A stretch of 38,370 nucleotides of DNA from JANRKT01 sp033763355 (GTDB lineage Bacteria; Bacteroidota; Bacteroidia; Chitinophagales; Chitinophagaceae): the NCBI GenBank assembly GCA_033763355.1, contig JANRKT010000147.1:1-38370 (forward strand). Direction: 5' to 3'. A program made the translations under genes and the position numbers. Below are positions 1-6,633 of this stretch, one piece after another. Under the pieces are notes generated by a model. That model saw only the letters and a list, made by a program, of their open reading frames with translations. It was not told the DNA's origin and searched no databases. Position 1 is the first letter of the stretch. Every line of letters starts with the position of its first letter.

Positions 1-35
1 CACCTCAAACAACACTCTTGCCGGCCACCTCTCTC

Positions 36-83
36 TGCCGTTCGGCAGGATTCATATCCGCCACGGCGGACTTGGATTCAACA
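36..83 (+). repeat. Degenerate tRNA-like fragment with two GC palindromes
   Basis: Two perfect short palindromes, CTGCCGTTCGGCAG (36-49) and TCCGCCACGGCGGA (57-70), lie just upstream of the tRNA. Between and after them are pieces that match the tRNA: GCAGGATTCATA, as in its anticodon arm, and a TTCAAC as in its T loop. The same order (GCAGGATTCAT, then a CCGCC/GGCGG palindrome, then TTCAAC) recurs in the degenerate copy downstream of the nuclease gene. I read it as a decayed tRNA fragment invaded by a palindromic repeat; chance similarity of such short matches cannot be excluded. Confidence 0.4.
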
Positions 84-100
84 ACATGATAGAAATATTT

Positions 101-174
101 GGCGGGGTAGCTCAGGCGGTTAGAGCGCAGGATTCATAACCCTGAGGTCATGGGTTCAACTCCCATCTCCGCTA
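101..174 (+). tRNA. tRNA-Met (CAU), probably elongator
   Basis: The sequence folds as a full cloverleaf. The acceptor stem is GGCGGGG with CTCCGCT (one G-U at each of 1:72 and 6:67), followed by T8 A9, a GCTC/GAGC D stem, an anticodon loop TTCATAA with CAU, a TTCAACT T loop with an ATGGG/CCCAT stem, and discriminator A. The CCA end is not encoded (CAA follows). The paired 1:72 position and the GCTC D stem argue against initiator tRNA. A tRNA-Ile2 read through lysidine is possible because it shares the CAU anticodon; identity elements were not tested by computation. Confidence 0.93.
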
Positions 175-181
175 CAAAATC

Positions 182-217
182 AATCCTCTGATTTAATTTA
201 TCAGAGGATTTTTTATT
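182..217 (+). terminator. Rho-independent terminator of the tRNA
   Basis: A perfect 10-bp stem AATCCTCTGA / TCAGAGGATT with a 9-nt AT loop is followed by TTTTATTT. It closes the tRNA transcript. The start codon of the GIY-YIG gene begins 2 nt after the T-run, so that gene has no room for its own ribosome site or promoter outside the terminator. Confidence 0.85.
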
Positions 218-218
218 T

Positions 219-461
219 ATGATTTATACCGTTTATATCCTTTACTCAGAGAAATTTAATAAGCATTATACCGGCTTTTCATCTAATCTTCCGGAAAGAT
301 TAAGATCACATAATGAATATGGAAAAGACTGGACAGCCAGGTACAGACCCTGGAAAATTATTTTTACAAAGGAATTCGAAACCAAAGAAGAAGCGATGGC
401 TTATGAAAAATGGTTAAAAACCGGAGCCGGAAGAGAGTTCATCAAATCACTGCCTCACTAA
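219..461 (+). CDS. Small GIY-YIG nuclease domain protein
   Basis: An 80-residue stand-alone GIY-YIG domain. The family cuts DNA in repair, homing and mobile elements, using a Tyr pair, an Arg and a Glu. Visible here are YTVYILYS near residues 3-10 (the GIY half), HYTGFSSNLPERLRSHN near 16-32 (the YIG half appears as YTG, with the conserved Arg after it), and the EEAMAYEKWLK helix near 57-67 that carries the conserved Glu in this small UPF0213/UvrC-like group. The ATG lies 2 nt after the tRNA terminator T-run with no Shine-Dalgarno sequence. The gene sits between an intact tRNA and a partial, degenerate copy of that tRNA's 3' half plus terminator, the arrangement of a miniature genomic island. 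Domain call is sure; the role (homing, repair or decay of the element) is inference. Confidence 0.88.
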   Translation: MIYTVYILYSEKFNKHYTGFSSNLPERLRSHNEYGKDWTARYRPWKIIFTKEFETKEEAMAYEKWLKTGAGREFIKSLPH

Positions 462-560
462 GCAGGATTCATCACTGCATCATGCGGGAAAGGTATACGC
501 CGCGGCAGACTCGGGCTGTGACCGCCATGAGGCGGTTTCAACTCCCGATAACGCTACAAA
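462..560 (+). pseudogene. Degenerate partial tRNA-Met copy
   Basis: Directly after the nuclease stop codon comes GCAGGATTCATCA (anticodon arm of the tRNA at 101-174), then unrelated GC-rich sequence including the palindrome ACCGCC-ATGA-GGCGGT at 521-536, then TTCAACTCCC and GCTACAAA from the tRNA T loop and acceptor end. The 16 bases GCTACAAAATCAATCC at 553-568 are identical to 171-186. The acceptor 5' half and D arm are absent, so this cannot be a working tRNA. It is best read as the far boundary repeat of an inserted segment carrying the nuclease gene. Confidence 0.65.
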
Positions 561-563
561 ATC

Positions 564-595
564 AATCCCCTGATTTGATAAGGGGATTTTTTATT
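564..595 (+). terminator. Second copy of the tRNA terminator
   Basis: AATCCCCT / AGGGGATT stem (564-571 with 581-588), 9-nt loop, then TTTTATTT. Stem changes are compensated relative to the first terminator (CTCTGA/TCAGAG versus CCCT/AGGG), so the hairpin has been kept under selection or replaced as a unit. Similarity to the first copy ends exactly where the nuclease start codon begins in that copy (ATTTATG versus ATTTGCTG). Confidence 0.75.
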
Positions 596-805
596 TGCTG
601 CCCTGTGTCATGTCCGCACAACCAAATGACCTTTACATCTTAAATTTTAATATCCTAAAATGAAGATAAGTGCTGAACAAAGCGGAAATATGTGAAATTG
701 CATATAAAGCTGAAGACAGGATACACGACAGGAGGCTAATCAGCATATTGTGCTCCAATAAGCAGCAATCATGTAAATATTATTGTATCAAGACAATCAA
801 TTCAA

Positions 806-1270
806 ATGTTTTCCCATCCAGATGATCACCGCTTTATGAAGAGGGCTATTGAACTTGCCCTGGCAGCTGAACAAAAAGGTAACCTGCCTATCGGGGCGGT
901 AATTACCCTGAATAATGAAATTATAGCCGAGGGATATAATTCCATATTTGTCCCGGTTTACAATCCCGGACTTCATGCTGAAATGACGGCCCTTGACAGG
1001 ATACCTGAAGGGCTATGGAAAAGTTCCGGTGAAATGACTTGCTACACCACCCTTGAGCCCTGCTGCATGTGCTTCGGCAGGCTATTGCTCTCAGGAACAG
1101 GAAGGATAGTTTTTGGCTCCATCGATCCCGAGGGAGGCGCTGGTTGTTTAATCAGCCATCTGCCAAAATTTTTCAGTAAAGAAAATATCCCGCAATGGGA
1201 AGGACCTGTTATGCCCGGAGAATGTGATGCACTTTTTCAGAGAGCATGGGCAATGTTCTGCAATAAATAA
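806..1270 (+). CDS. Nucleoside/nucleobase deaminase (CDA fold)
   Basis: A 154-residue zinc deaminase of the cytidine/deoxycytidylate deaminase superfamily. Zinc ligands and the proton shuttle are visible as HAE at 57-59 and PCxxC (P85, C86, C89) in the TLEPCCMCFGR segment; the N-terminal helix MKRAIELALAAEQKGNLPIGAVI is typical of the TadA/guanine deaminase branch. Unlike TadA, the motif is PCCMCF and the C-terminal half (SHLPKFFSKENIPQWEGPV) is not that of the tRNA enzyme, so free base, nucleoside or a related small substrate is more likely. It stands alone, with about 200 bp of featureless sequence upstream. The ATG at 806 puts the first helix in the usual place; substrate is not decidable from the sequence. 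Confidence 0.85.
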   Translation: MFSHPDDHRFMKRAIELALAAEQKGNLPIGAVITLNNEIIAEGYNSIFVPVYNPGLHAEMTALDRIPEGLWKSSGEMTCYTTLEPCCMCFGRLLLSGTGRIVFGSIDPEGGAGCLISHLPKFFSKENIPQWEGPVMPGECDALFQRAWAMFCNK

Positions 1271-1360
1271 TTAACACAAATCCGGCTTTTATTATTTTCT
1301 TGTCATCCAGTATTCAAAACTCCCTGCCGTTGCGCAATAACTTGCAGTTAAAAAATACTG

Positions 1361-1918
1361 ATGAAAAATTATTGCATGCCCTTGTTACTCATCGCAACAT
1401 CTGTTTGCTTGTGCAGTAAAATCAACGCCCAGTCAAATGAAAAAGATAAAGAAAACGAAAACCCCCTTCATCACCGGGTCTCGGTAGTCTTCTCCCAATC
1501 CCATATTCCTGCGGCTAATGAAACAAATGTCAAAAAGCAGATTTTTATTGCCCCCGTGCTTGGAGTGAATTATGAATTGTGGTTCAACCGGAAATGGGCT
1601 GTGGGGCTCCACAATGACTTTACTATGGAAACTTTTAATGTTAAGAAAAGCTCCGGCAGTGAAATTATTGAAAGGGACTATCCTGTATTGATCACACTTG
1701 TTGCCCTTTATAAACCAGTTAAACATTGGTCGTTTTTTGCGGGGCCGGGAAAAGAGTTTGAAAAAAACGAAAGTTTCCATGTTATTAAAACAGGAATTGA
1801 ATATGGCATAACCATACTTAAAACCTGGGAAATCGGATTTGGGTTTGAATACGACATCAAATTAAAAGGCTACAGTACATGGCAGGCTGGTATTGGGTTC
1901 AGTAAAAACTTTTATTAG
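1361..1918 (+). CDS. Secreted beta-rich protein, outer-membrane barrel-like
   Basis: 185 residues, not recognised as a named family. Residues 1-24 form a signal peptide (KN start, LLLIATSVCLCS core) with likely cleavage after INAQ. The mature part alternates aromatic and small residues in strands (for example WSFFAGPGKEF and WEIGFGFEYDIKL) and ends in a C-terminal aromatic strand GIGFSKNFY, as seen in small 8-strand outer-membrane barrels of Bacteroidota. It is followed by a strong terminator at 1971-1998. Probable location is the outer membrane; no function can be assigned. Confidence 0.75.
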   Translation: MKNYCMPLLLIATSVCLCSKINAQSNEKDKENENPLHHRVSVVFSQSHIPAANETNVKKQIFIAPVLGVNYELWFNRKWAVGLHNDFTMETFNVKKSSGSEIIERDYPVLITLVALYKPVKHWSFFAGPGKEFEKNESFHVIKTGIEYGITILKTWEIGFGFEYDIKLKGYSTWQAGIGFSKNFY

Positions 1919-1956
1919 GTACAGAACGTACCGGTTTTTAAAAAACCGGTATGCTT

Positions 1957-2380
1957 CTAAAAATGTCTTGAATGCATCACGGGGTGCATTTCTTTTTTAT
2001 GTTTTACAGGAACTATATAACTCCACACAAGCTGCAGTAAGATCAAACTGTTCCATTCTTTACGGTTATTTCTTATTACAGAATTATAACCTGCACCGGT
2101 TTCAAAATGCCCGAACCTGTCTGTGCCGAAACCAATACCGGTATATAACCAGTTTTCGGAAACAAAAGCGTTCCTGCTGCCGGCAGTAAACATCTTTTAC
2201 CACATGGTTGCCAAGCCTCATCTTGGTAGCTGCAAGGATATTGGCGTCAATTTTTTATTTATAACGGCTGTAAAGAATAGTGAAGGCCCAGTACCCGGAA
2301 AATTTAGATCCTGAGTATATCCAAAAAATGGATGCATTAAAGTAAAGTATATAAACAGACATGATTTCATATCGCTGCAT
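1957..2380 (-). pseudogene. Decayed outer-membrane barrel gene
   Basis: Reading the reverse strand from an ATG at 2380 gives a beta-strand-rich peptide (IYSGSKFSGYWAFTILYSRYK), then an in-frame TAA at 2255-2257, then in the same frame KIDANILAATKMRLGNHVV. A shift of frame near 2195 continues it as FTAGSRNAFVSENWLYTGIG and then FGTDRFGHFETGAGYNSV. The pieces together look like the C-terminal half of a DUF2490-like outer-membrane barrel that has lost its start, gained a stop and slipped frame. The last residues run into the plus-strand terminator, so the true end is probably near 2010. No intact protein can be made. The family name is a guess; the chain of plausible segments across two lesions is the evidence. 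The rest of 1919-2482 holds only the terminator and palindrome. Confidence 0.4.
1971..1998 (+). terminator. Rho-independent terminator
   Basis: AATGCATC (1971-1978) pairs with GGTGCATT (1983-1990), with an ACGG loop, followed by TCTTTTTT. It lies 53 bp after the secreted barrel-like gene. A separate AT-rich perfect palindrome, TACCGGTTTTT-A-AAAAACCGGTA, lies before it at about 1929-1951. Confidence 0.8.
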
Positions 2381-2482
2381 AATTACATAGCATGGCAGTA
2401 ACTCACTGTCGCCGGTTTTACAGAATAAGGAAACCGGGCTTTAATTCAGGATTTTTTATGGAAGAATCCCTACTTTTAAAAT

Positions 2483-3061
2483 ATGTTTGGCCCCATCCAT
2501 AAAAACATATCAAAATATATTCAGCTCACAGAAAATGAATTTGAATATTTCAGCTCCTTGGTTAAGCCCAGGCGCCTGAGAAAAAAGCAGTTTATCCTTG
2601 AAGAAGGCGAAATATGCAACCATGAATGTTTTGTAAACAGTGGCTGCCTGAGGCAATATTACCTTGATGAAAAAGGGCAGGAACACATTATACAGTTTGC
2701 CATTGCAGACTGGTGGATATCTGACCAATACAGTTTTCTAACCGGCCTCCCTTCCGGCAACTTTATTGATGCCCTCGAAACAACAGAAGTTTTGATGATA
2801 AGCAAACCTGATCTTGAAAAATTATATAATACAATACCAAAATTTGAAAGGTTTTTCCGCATCGCTTTCCAGAACAGCTATGTGGCCCTGCAGCGTCGTA
2901 TTCTTTCCGGCCTTACACAGACGGCTGTAGAACGCTACCTCGATTTCAGCAAACGCCATCCTGACATTGAACAAAAAGTACCGCAGCACCAGGTGGCTTC
3001 CTACCTTGGCATCACCCCTGAATCACTAAGCCGCATCCGCAAACAGCTTTCCCGGCGGTAA
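2483..3061 (+). CDS. Crp/Fnr-family transcriptional regulator
   Basis: 192 residues. An N-terminal cyclic-nucleotide-binding fold (about 15-125: LEEGEICNHECFVNSGCLRQYYLDEKG, then the IQFAIADWW core) is followed by a long helix (130-150) and a C-terminal winged helix with the recognition segment QVASYLGITPESLSRIRKQL. This is the short Bacteroidota type that lacks the Arg/Ser cAMP pocket seen in enteric Crp, so the ligand is unknown. It lies just upstream of a SnoaL-like gene and a nitrilase on the same strand, and may control them. The ATG at 2483 gives the normal start of this family. Confidence 0.9.
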   Translation: MFGPIHKNISKYIQLTENEFEYFSSLVKPRRLRKKQFILEEGEICNHECFVNSGCLRQYYLDEKGQEHIIQFAIADWWISDQYSFLTGLPSGNFIDALETTEVLMISKPDLEKLYNTIPKFERFFRIAFQNSYVALQRRILSGLTQTAVERYLDFSKRHPDIEQKVPQHQVASYLGITPESLSRIRKQLSRR

Positions 3062-3130
3062 TTATTCTTATCATACATCAATGCCGTTTATTAACCTTCA
3101 TCATTGGAGCGGGGCCCACATATAACGCAA

Positions 3131-3145
3131 TTTTACAGTGTAAAA
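3131..3145 (+). promoter_or_regulatory. Palindrome upstream of SnoaL-like gene
   Basis: TTTTAC-AGT-GTAAAA is a perfect 6-3-6 palindrome 25 bp before the SnoaL-like start codon, in the gap after the Crp/Fnr-like gene. Its place and symmetry fit an operator for that dimeric regulator, but AT-rich palindromes are common by chance. Confidence 0.25.
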
Positions 3146-3169
3146 AAATTACTCAATAAAATAATTAGT

Positions 3170-3523
3170 ATGAAAGCAATTACAGAAAAGATCAACCAAC
3201 TTAACCAACTGGTACTTGACGGCAGACTGATGGACGCCTTTGAAATGTATTACGATGATGATGTGGAAATGCAGGAAAACGCCGCTCCTCCTACAGTTGG
3301 CAAACAAGCCAACCGGGAAAGGGAATTGAAATTTTTAAATGACGTAACCGAATTCCGCGGTGTAAAAGTGCTGGATGTTGCAGCAGGAAATAACGTTTCG
3401 TTTGTTACCTGGCAATTTGATTATACACACAAAGAATGGGGTGTAAGAAATTACACGCAGGTTTCGGTGCAGCACTGGAAGGACGGAAAAATTATTAAAG
3501 AGCAGTTCTTCTATGGGAATTAA
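3170..3523 (+). CDS. SnoaL-like (NTF2 fold) protein
   Basis: 117 residues from the ATG at 3170, which starts the first helix MKAITEKINQLNQLVLDGR; an upstream ATG at 3104 would add 22 residues unlike the family. The order helix, YYDDDVEMQENAAPPTVGK, EFRGVKVLDVAAGNNVSFVTW, WGVRNYTQVSVQHWKDGKI is that of SnoaL-like/nuclear-transport-factor-2 fold proteins, in which a cone-shaped cavity binds a small molecule, some members acting as isomerases or cyclases. Such proteins often sit beside a Crp-like or AraC-like regulator in Bacteroidota, as here. Substrate unknown. Confidence 0.82.
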   Translation: MKAITEKINQLNQLVLDGRLMDAFEMYYDDDVEMQENAAPPTVGKQANRERELKFLNDVTEFRGVKVLDVAAGNNVSFVTWQFDYTHKEWGVRNYTQVSVQHWKDGKIIKEQFFYGN

Positions 3524-3577
3524 TGCAGGGTAAGCCACATTACTTTTCCATACATTGGTTTGGCTTACTTTTAGCCT

Positions 3578-4516
3578 ATGGAACAACTCAGAATCGCAAT
3601 TATCCAGCACCGCCCTGTACACCTGAACCTTAAAGCAAGTACCCAAAAAGCGTTAGCGTTTATAAAAGAAGCAGCAGGACAAAGTGCTCAGTTAATTGTT
3701 TTTGGTGAAACATGGCTCAGCGGTTATCCCGCATGGATTGACCACTGCCCTGAAATTGCCAGTTGGAATAATGAAGCGGTAAAAGAAGTGTTTGCACTGA
3801 TGCATGCCGGCAGTCCGGCTGTGGATGGAAAAGAAATAAAATCAATATGCGATGCAGCAAAAGAACATGCTGTGGTAATCGGCCTTGGGTTTAATGAAAA
3901 AATTACAAAAGGCATCGGGGGAGGGACCATTTACAACTCTTTTATCATTATCAATGAAAAAGGAGAAAAAGTGAATCATCACCGAAAACTGGTGCCTACT
4001 TTCAATGAAAAACTTTTGTATGGCAACGGTGATGCTGCCGGATTAAAAACTGCTGAAACAGGATGGGGAAGGACGGGTGGCCTCATTTGCTGGGAACACT
4101 GGATGCCCCTTGGCCGCCAGGTGCTGCATAACGAAAACGAGGTCATTCATCTTGCACTATGGCCAACTGTTCATGAAATGCACCAGGTAGCCAGCCGACA
4201 CTATGCATTTGAGGGAAGATGCTTTGTCATTGCCGCCGGACAAATGATGCAGGTAAAAGACATTCCGCAACAATTAACATTGCCCGGGTATTTAAAAGAC
4301 AATCCTGATAAATATATTTTAAACGGAGGCAGTTGTGTAATTGACCCGAAAGGAAATTATTTATTACCGCCTCAATTTGATAAAGAAGAAATTCTTTACT
4401 GTACAATTGAACATTTTGATGTTGCCATCAAAGAAAAAATGACACTGGATACATCTGGTCATTACAACCGCTGGGATATTTTTGACCTGCACATCAACAG
4501 GAACCGCAAAACCTAA
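3578..4516 (+). CDS. Nitrilase/carbon-nitrogen hydrolase
   Basis: 312 residues with the complete Glu-Lys-Cys triad of the nitrilase superfamily: E44 in VFGETWLSGYPAW, K137 in HHRKLVPTFNEKLLYGNGD and C171 in GGLICWEHWMPLGR. The CWExxMPL signature and the RKLxPT-E-YGxGD block place it in the true nitrilase branch (nitrile to acid and ammonia) rather than among amidases or carbamylases; a few members of this branch are cyanide or aliphatic-nitrile enzymes. Cytosolic, expected to form spirals or dimers. It ends tail-to-tail with the debranching enzyme, the two stop codons overlapping at 4513-4516, and no terminator hairpin separates them. Natural substrate not inferable. Confidence 0.92.
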   Translation: MEQLRIAIIQHRPVHLNLKASTQKALAFIKEAAGQSAQLIVFGETWLSGYPAWIDHCPEIASWNNEAVKEVFALMHAGSPAVDGKEIKSICDAAKEHAVVIGLGFNEKITKGIGGGTIYNSFIIINEKGEKVNHHRKLVPTFNEKLLYGNGDAAGLKTAETGWGRTGGLICWEHWMPLGRQVLHNENEVIHLALWPTVHEMHQVASRHYAFEGRCFVIAAGQMMQVKDIPQQLTLPGYLKDNPDKYILNGGSCVIDPKGNYLLPPQFDKEEILYCTIEHFDVAIKEKMTLDTSGHYNRWDIFDLHINRNRKT

Positions 4517-6576
4517 ATTTCAGACATCTCTTTTTTACTGATCACATTTATGCCTTCAGCATCATGTAATCCAAATTCCTTCATTACCCTCAGCACTTCC
4601 GCCACACCCCAGGCCTGGGCCATACAACCCCGCGGGTGATGCGGTACATCTGCATCAAATATTTCTGAAACTGTTCCGATACCACCTTCATTCAAATGAT
4701 ATTTAAAGTTTCCTATTACATTTACCGCATCAGACTTGCGGCTTCCTGCTTCTGACTTCATTAATGCATCCACATAAGGCCCCAGCAGCCAGCTCCACAC
4801 CGTTCCTTCATGATAAGAAGAATCGCGGTGCCAGGCATCGCCTCCATACTGATGAACGTAATGAACATCTTCCGGCGGTAAACTTCTTAACCCCACCGGC
4901 GTATATAATTTTTCTGTTGTGATTTTCAATACAGCCTCCGCTTTTTTCCCCTCCAGCATTGCAAATGGAAGGCTTATTGCAAATAATTGATTCGGCCTTA
5001 AACTGGCATCCGGTTTTCCGTTTTCGTCAATAACATCATACAAATAATTGCCACCGGCATACCAGAACAAACCATCAAAACTCTGCTTTGCCCTGGCAGC
5101 GCTCAGCTCAACCAGTTCCGCATCATGCTGCTGGTTGTTCATGCACAGCAGTTCAGCAAATATTTTTAAGGCATTATACCAGAGTGCCTGTATTTCTACC
5201 GGTTTGCCCATTCGCGGCGTTACCACCCATGTACCAATCCTTGCATCCATCCATGTCAATTGCTGTCCTTCTTCGCCTGCGAATAATAACCCGTCATCAT
5301 CAACATGAATATTATAACGTGTTCCTTTAAAATGCCAGTCAATAATTTCTTTTAATACAGGAAGAAGTTCATTAATCACAAAATCCCTGTCGCCTGTTGC
5401 CTGCAGATATTTATATACCGCTATAAAATACCAGAGCGTACCATCCACATTATTATATTCCGGCGGCTCATTGTTATCCTGGAAACGGTTGGGCAACATG
5501 CCCATGCTTACATTATGACTGAATTCAGCAAGGATTTTCTTTGCGTCTTCATACCTGCCCGTACTTAAACACAGGCCCGGCAATGAAATCATGGTATCCC
5601 TTCCCCAATCGGTAAACCAATGGTAACCTGCAATAACCGTGGCACCCTCCCGGCCTCCTCCTGTTGGGGAAGAGCCAGAACGTTTTACAATAAACTGATC
5701 GGCTGCAAGAATGAGTTGCTGCATGGTTTCATCGTGCGGCTGTCCTTCAATTAGTTTCTCCCTTCTTGCTTTTTCCTTCTGAAATAATTCAACTGCATTT
5801 TTAGCCTCAGGGTTTTCTGTTGAAAGCACAACCGCTAATGGCTTTCCTTCTTCCAGTTCAATGGAAAAATGCCCGGGATTAAAAAGGTCTTCTTCAAAAT
5901 CAAGCCCCCGGTATTGCTCAACTTCATAGTTAAAATGAAAGAACCAGCTGGGGTGATGGTGATAATCACCACCGGGAATATGGATATAAATGTCTGGTGT
6001 ACCATCGTACAAGTTTGTTTTAAACATTCCATTCTTAAATTCAGCTTCATGCCTTACAGCATCATTGGCGTGCATCATGGAATGATAACCGCGAACAGAC
6101 AAAAGCGGCAAAAGCTCTATCTGAACTTTAGAAAGGTTTTGAAACCCTTCAAAAGATTTAAGTTCATACAAAATAATAATGGTGTTTTCACCATGTATCA
6201 TGGCAATGGTTTTCTTCAATTGCACCGGGGTAAAACCTGCAATTGGAATTTCATAAGTCCATTCAGGAAAAAAACCTTTACTAAAGCCTTTGAGGTAATG
6301 ATGGCCCCTGGGATGAACCGTATTATCCATGTATTTATTTACCCCCAATTCATACCTGTTGCCATCAATAACAACCGCTTCATCCAATTTGGATACAAGC
6401 GCCATTCTTTCTGCAGGCGGTTTTGTTGCTGCAACAAGTAAACCATGGTAGCGGCGGGTATTGCACCCTGAAATTGAAGAAGACGCCCATCCGCCAAGCC
6501 CGTTGGTTTCAATCCACTCATGCTGAACAGCTTCATGCAAATTATTCAATGTGCCTCTTTCTTTATGTAAAATCAT
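4513..6576 (-). CDS. Glycogen debranching enzyme
   Basis: 687 residues, bacterial/archaeal amylo-alpha-1,6-glucosidase type (GDE N- and C-domains). The N-domain starts EWIETNGLGGWASSSISGCNTRRYHGLL (20-47); the (alpha/alpha)6 catalytic domain begins near 315 with AGYHWFTDWGRDTMISLPG and continues through NNVDGTLWYF (375-384), WMDARIG (442-448), LRPNQLFAISLP (526-537) and SYHEGTVWSWLLGP (587-600). It removes alpha-1,6 branches from glycogen-like glucans in the cytosol. It is the last gene of the minus-strand alpha-glucan operon. Two odd stretches are noted separately: residues 302-312 (SSPTGGGREGA) and about 607-616 (KSEAGSRKSD), both coded by repeat-like DNA and neither part of the family core. 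Confidence 0.93.
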   Translation of the reverse strand: MILHKERGTLNNLHEAVQHEWIETNGLGGWASSSISGCNTRRYHGLLVAATKPPAERMALVSKLDEAVVIDGNRYELGVNKYMDNTVHPRGHHYLKGFSKGFFPEWTYEIPIAGFTPVQLKKTIAMIHGENTIIILYELKSFEGFQNLSKVQIELLPLLSVRGYHSMMHANDAVRHEAEFKNGMFKTNLYDGTPDIYIHIPGGDYHHHPSWFFHFNYEVEQYRGLDFEEDLFNPGHFSIELEEGKPLAVVLSTENPEAKNAVELFQKEKARREKLIEGQPHDETMQQLILAADQFIVKRSGSSPTGGGREGATVIAGYHWFTDWGRDTMISLPGLCLSTGRYEDAKKILAEFSHNVSMGMLPNRFQDNNEPPEYNNVDGTLWYFIAVYKYLQATGDRDFVINELLPVLKEIIDWHFKGTRYNIHVDDDGLLFAGEEGQQLTWMDARIGTWVVTPRMGKPVEIQALWYNALKIFAELLCMNNQQHDAELVELSAARAKQSFDGLFWYAGGNYLYDVIDENGKPDASLRPNQLFAISLPFAMLEGKKAEAVLKITTEKLYTPVGLRSLPPEDVHYVHQYGGDAWHRDSSYHEGTVWSWLLGPYVDALMKSEAGSRKSDAVNVIGNFKYHLNEGGIGTVSEIFDADVPHHPRGCMAQAWGVAEVLRVMKEFGLHDAEGINVISKKEMSEI
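4731..4758 (-). repeat. Heptamer array inside debranching enzyme gene
   Basis: On the plus strand, four consecutive 7-mers end in CTT (CAGACTT, GCGGCTT, CCTGCTT, CTGACTT). They encode about residues 607-616 of the debranching enzyme, a low-complexity loop between two conserved helices. Degenerate 7-nt arrays of the same style occur between genes at 22887-22928 and 24617-24637. Confidence 0.55.
5641..5673 (-). repeat. Repeat-like in-frame insert in debranching enzyme gene
   Basis: These 33 bases encode SSPTGGGREGA, lying between the linker helix (AADQFIVKRSG) and the first catalytic block. The plus-strand text CACCCTCCCGGCCTCCTCCT followed by GTTGGGGAAGAG resembles the palindromic CACCCC-GG/A-CCCCTCTCCT...GGAGAGGGG elements present intergenically at 34140 and 34280. 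The length is a multiple of three and keeps the frame. Confidence 0.5.
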
Positions 6577-6633
6577 GTCTGCCGGTTAAATGATGTAAAG
6601 AATAAAATCAACATATCGGGAAACCGGAAAATA

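Noticed and set aside
410..643. 77-codon plus-strand reading frame overlapping the nuclease 3' end
   Set aside because: It runs through the degenerate tRNA copy and terminator, has no protein-like pattern, and overlaps a well-supported gene.
1893..2314. Plus-strand reading frames at 1893-2189 and 2123-2314
   Set aside because: They cross the terminator at 1971-1998 and lie opposite the better-supported reverse-strand pseudogene.
2401..2440. CCGGTTTT...AAACCGGG hairpin upstream of the first Crp/Fnr gene as a terminator
   Set aside because: Only 7 bp, and no T-run follows on either strand; more likely chance or a weak operator.
4501..4520. Possible frameshift or fusion where the nitrilase and debranching genes meet
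   Set aside because: Both proteins end normally; the 4-bp overlap of convergent stop codons is simple tight packing.
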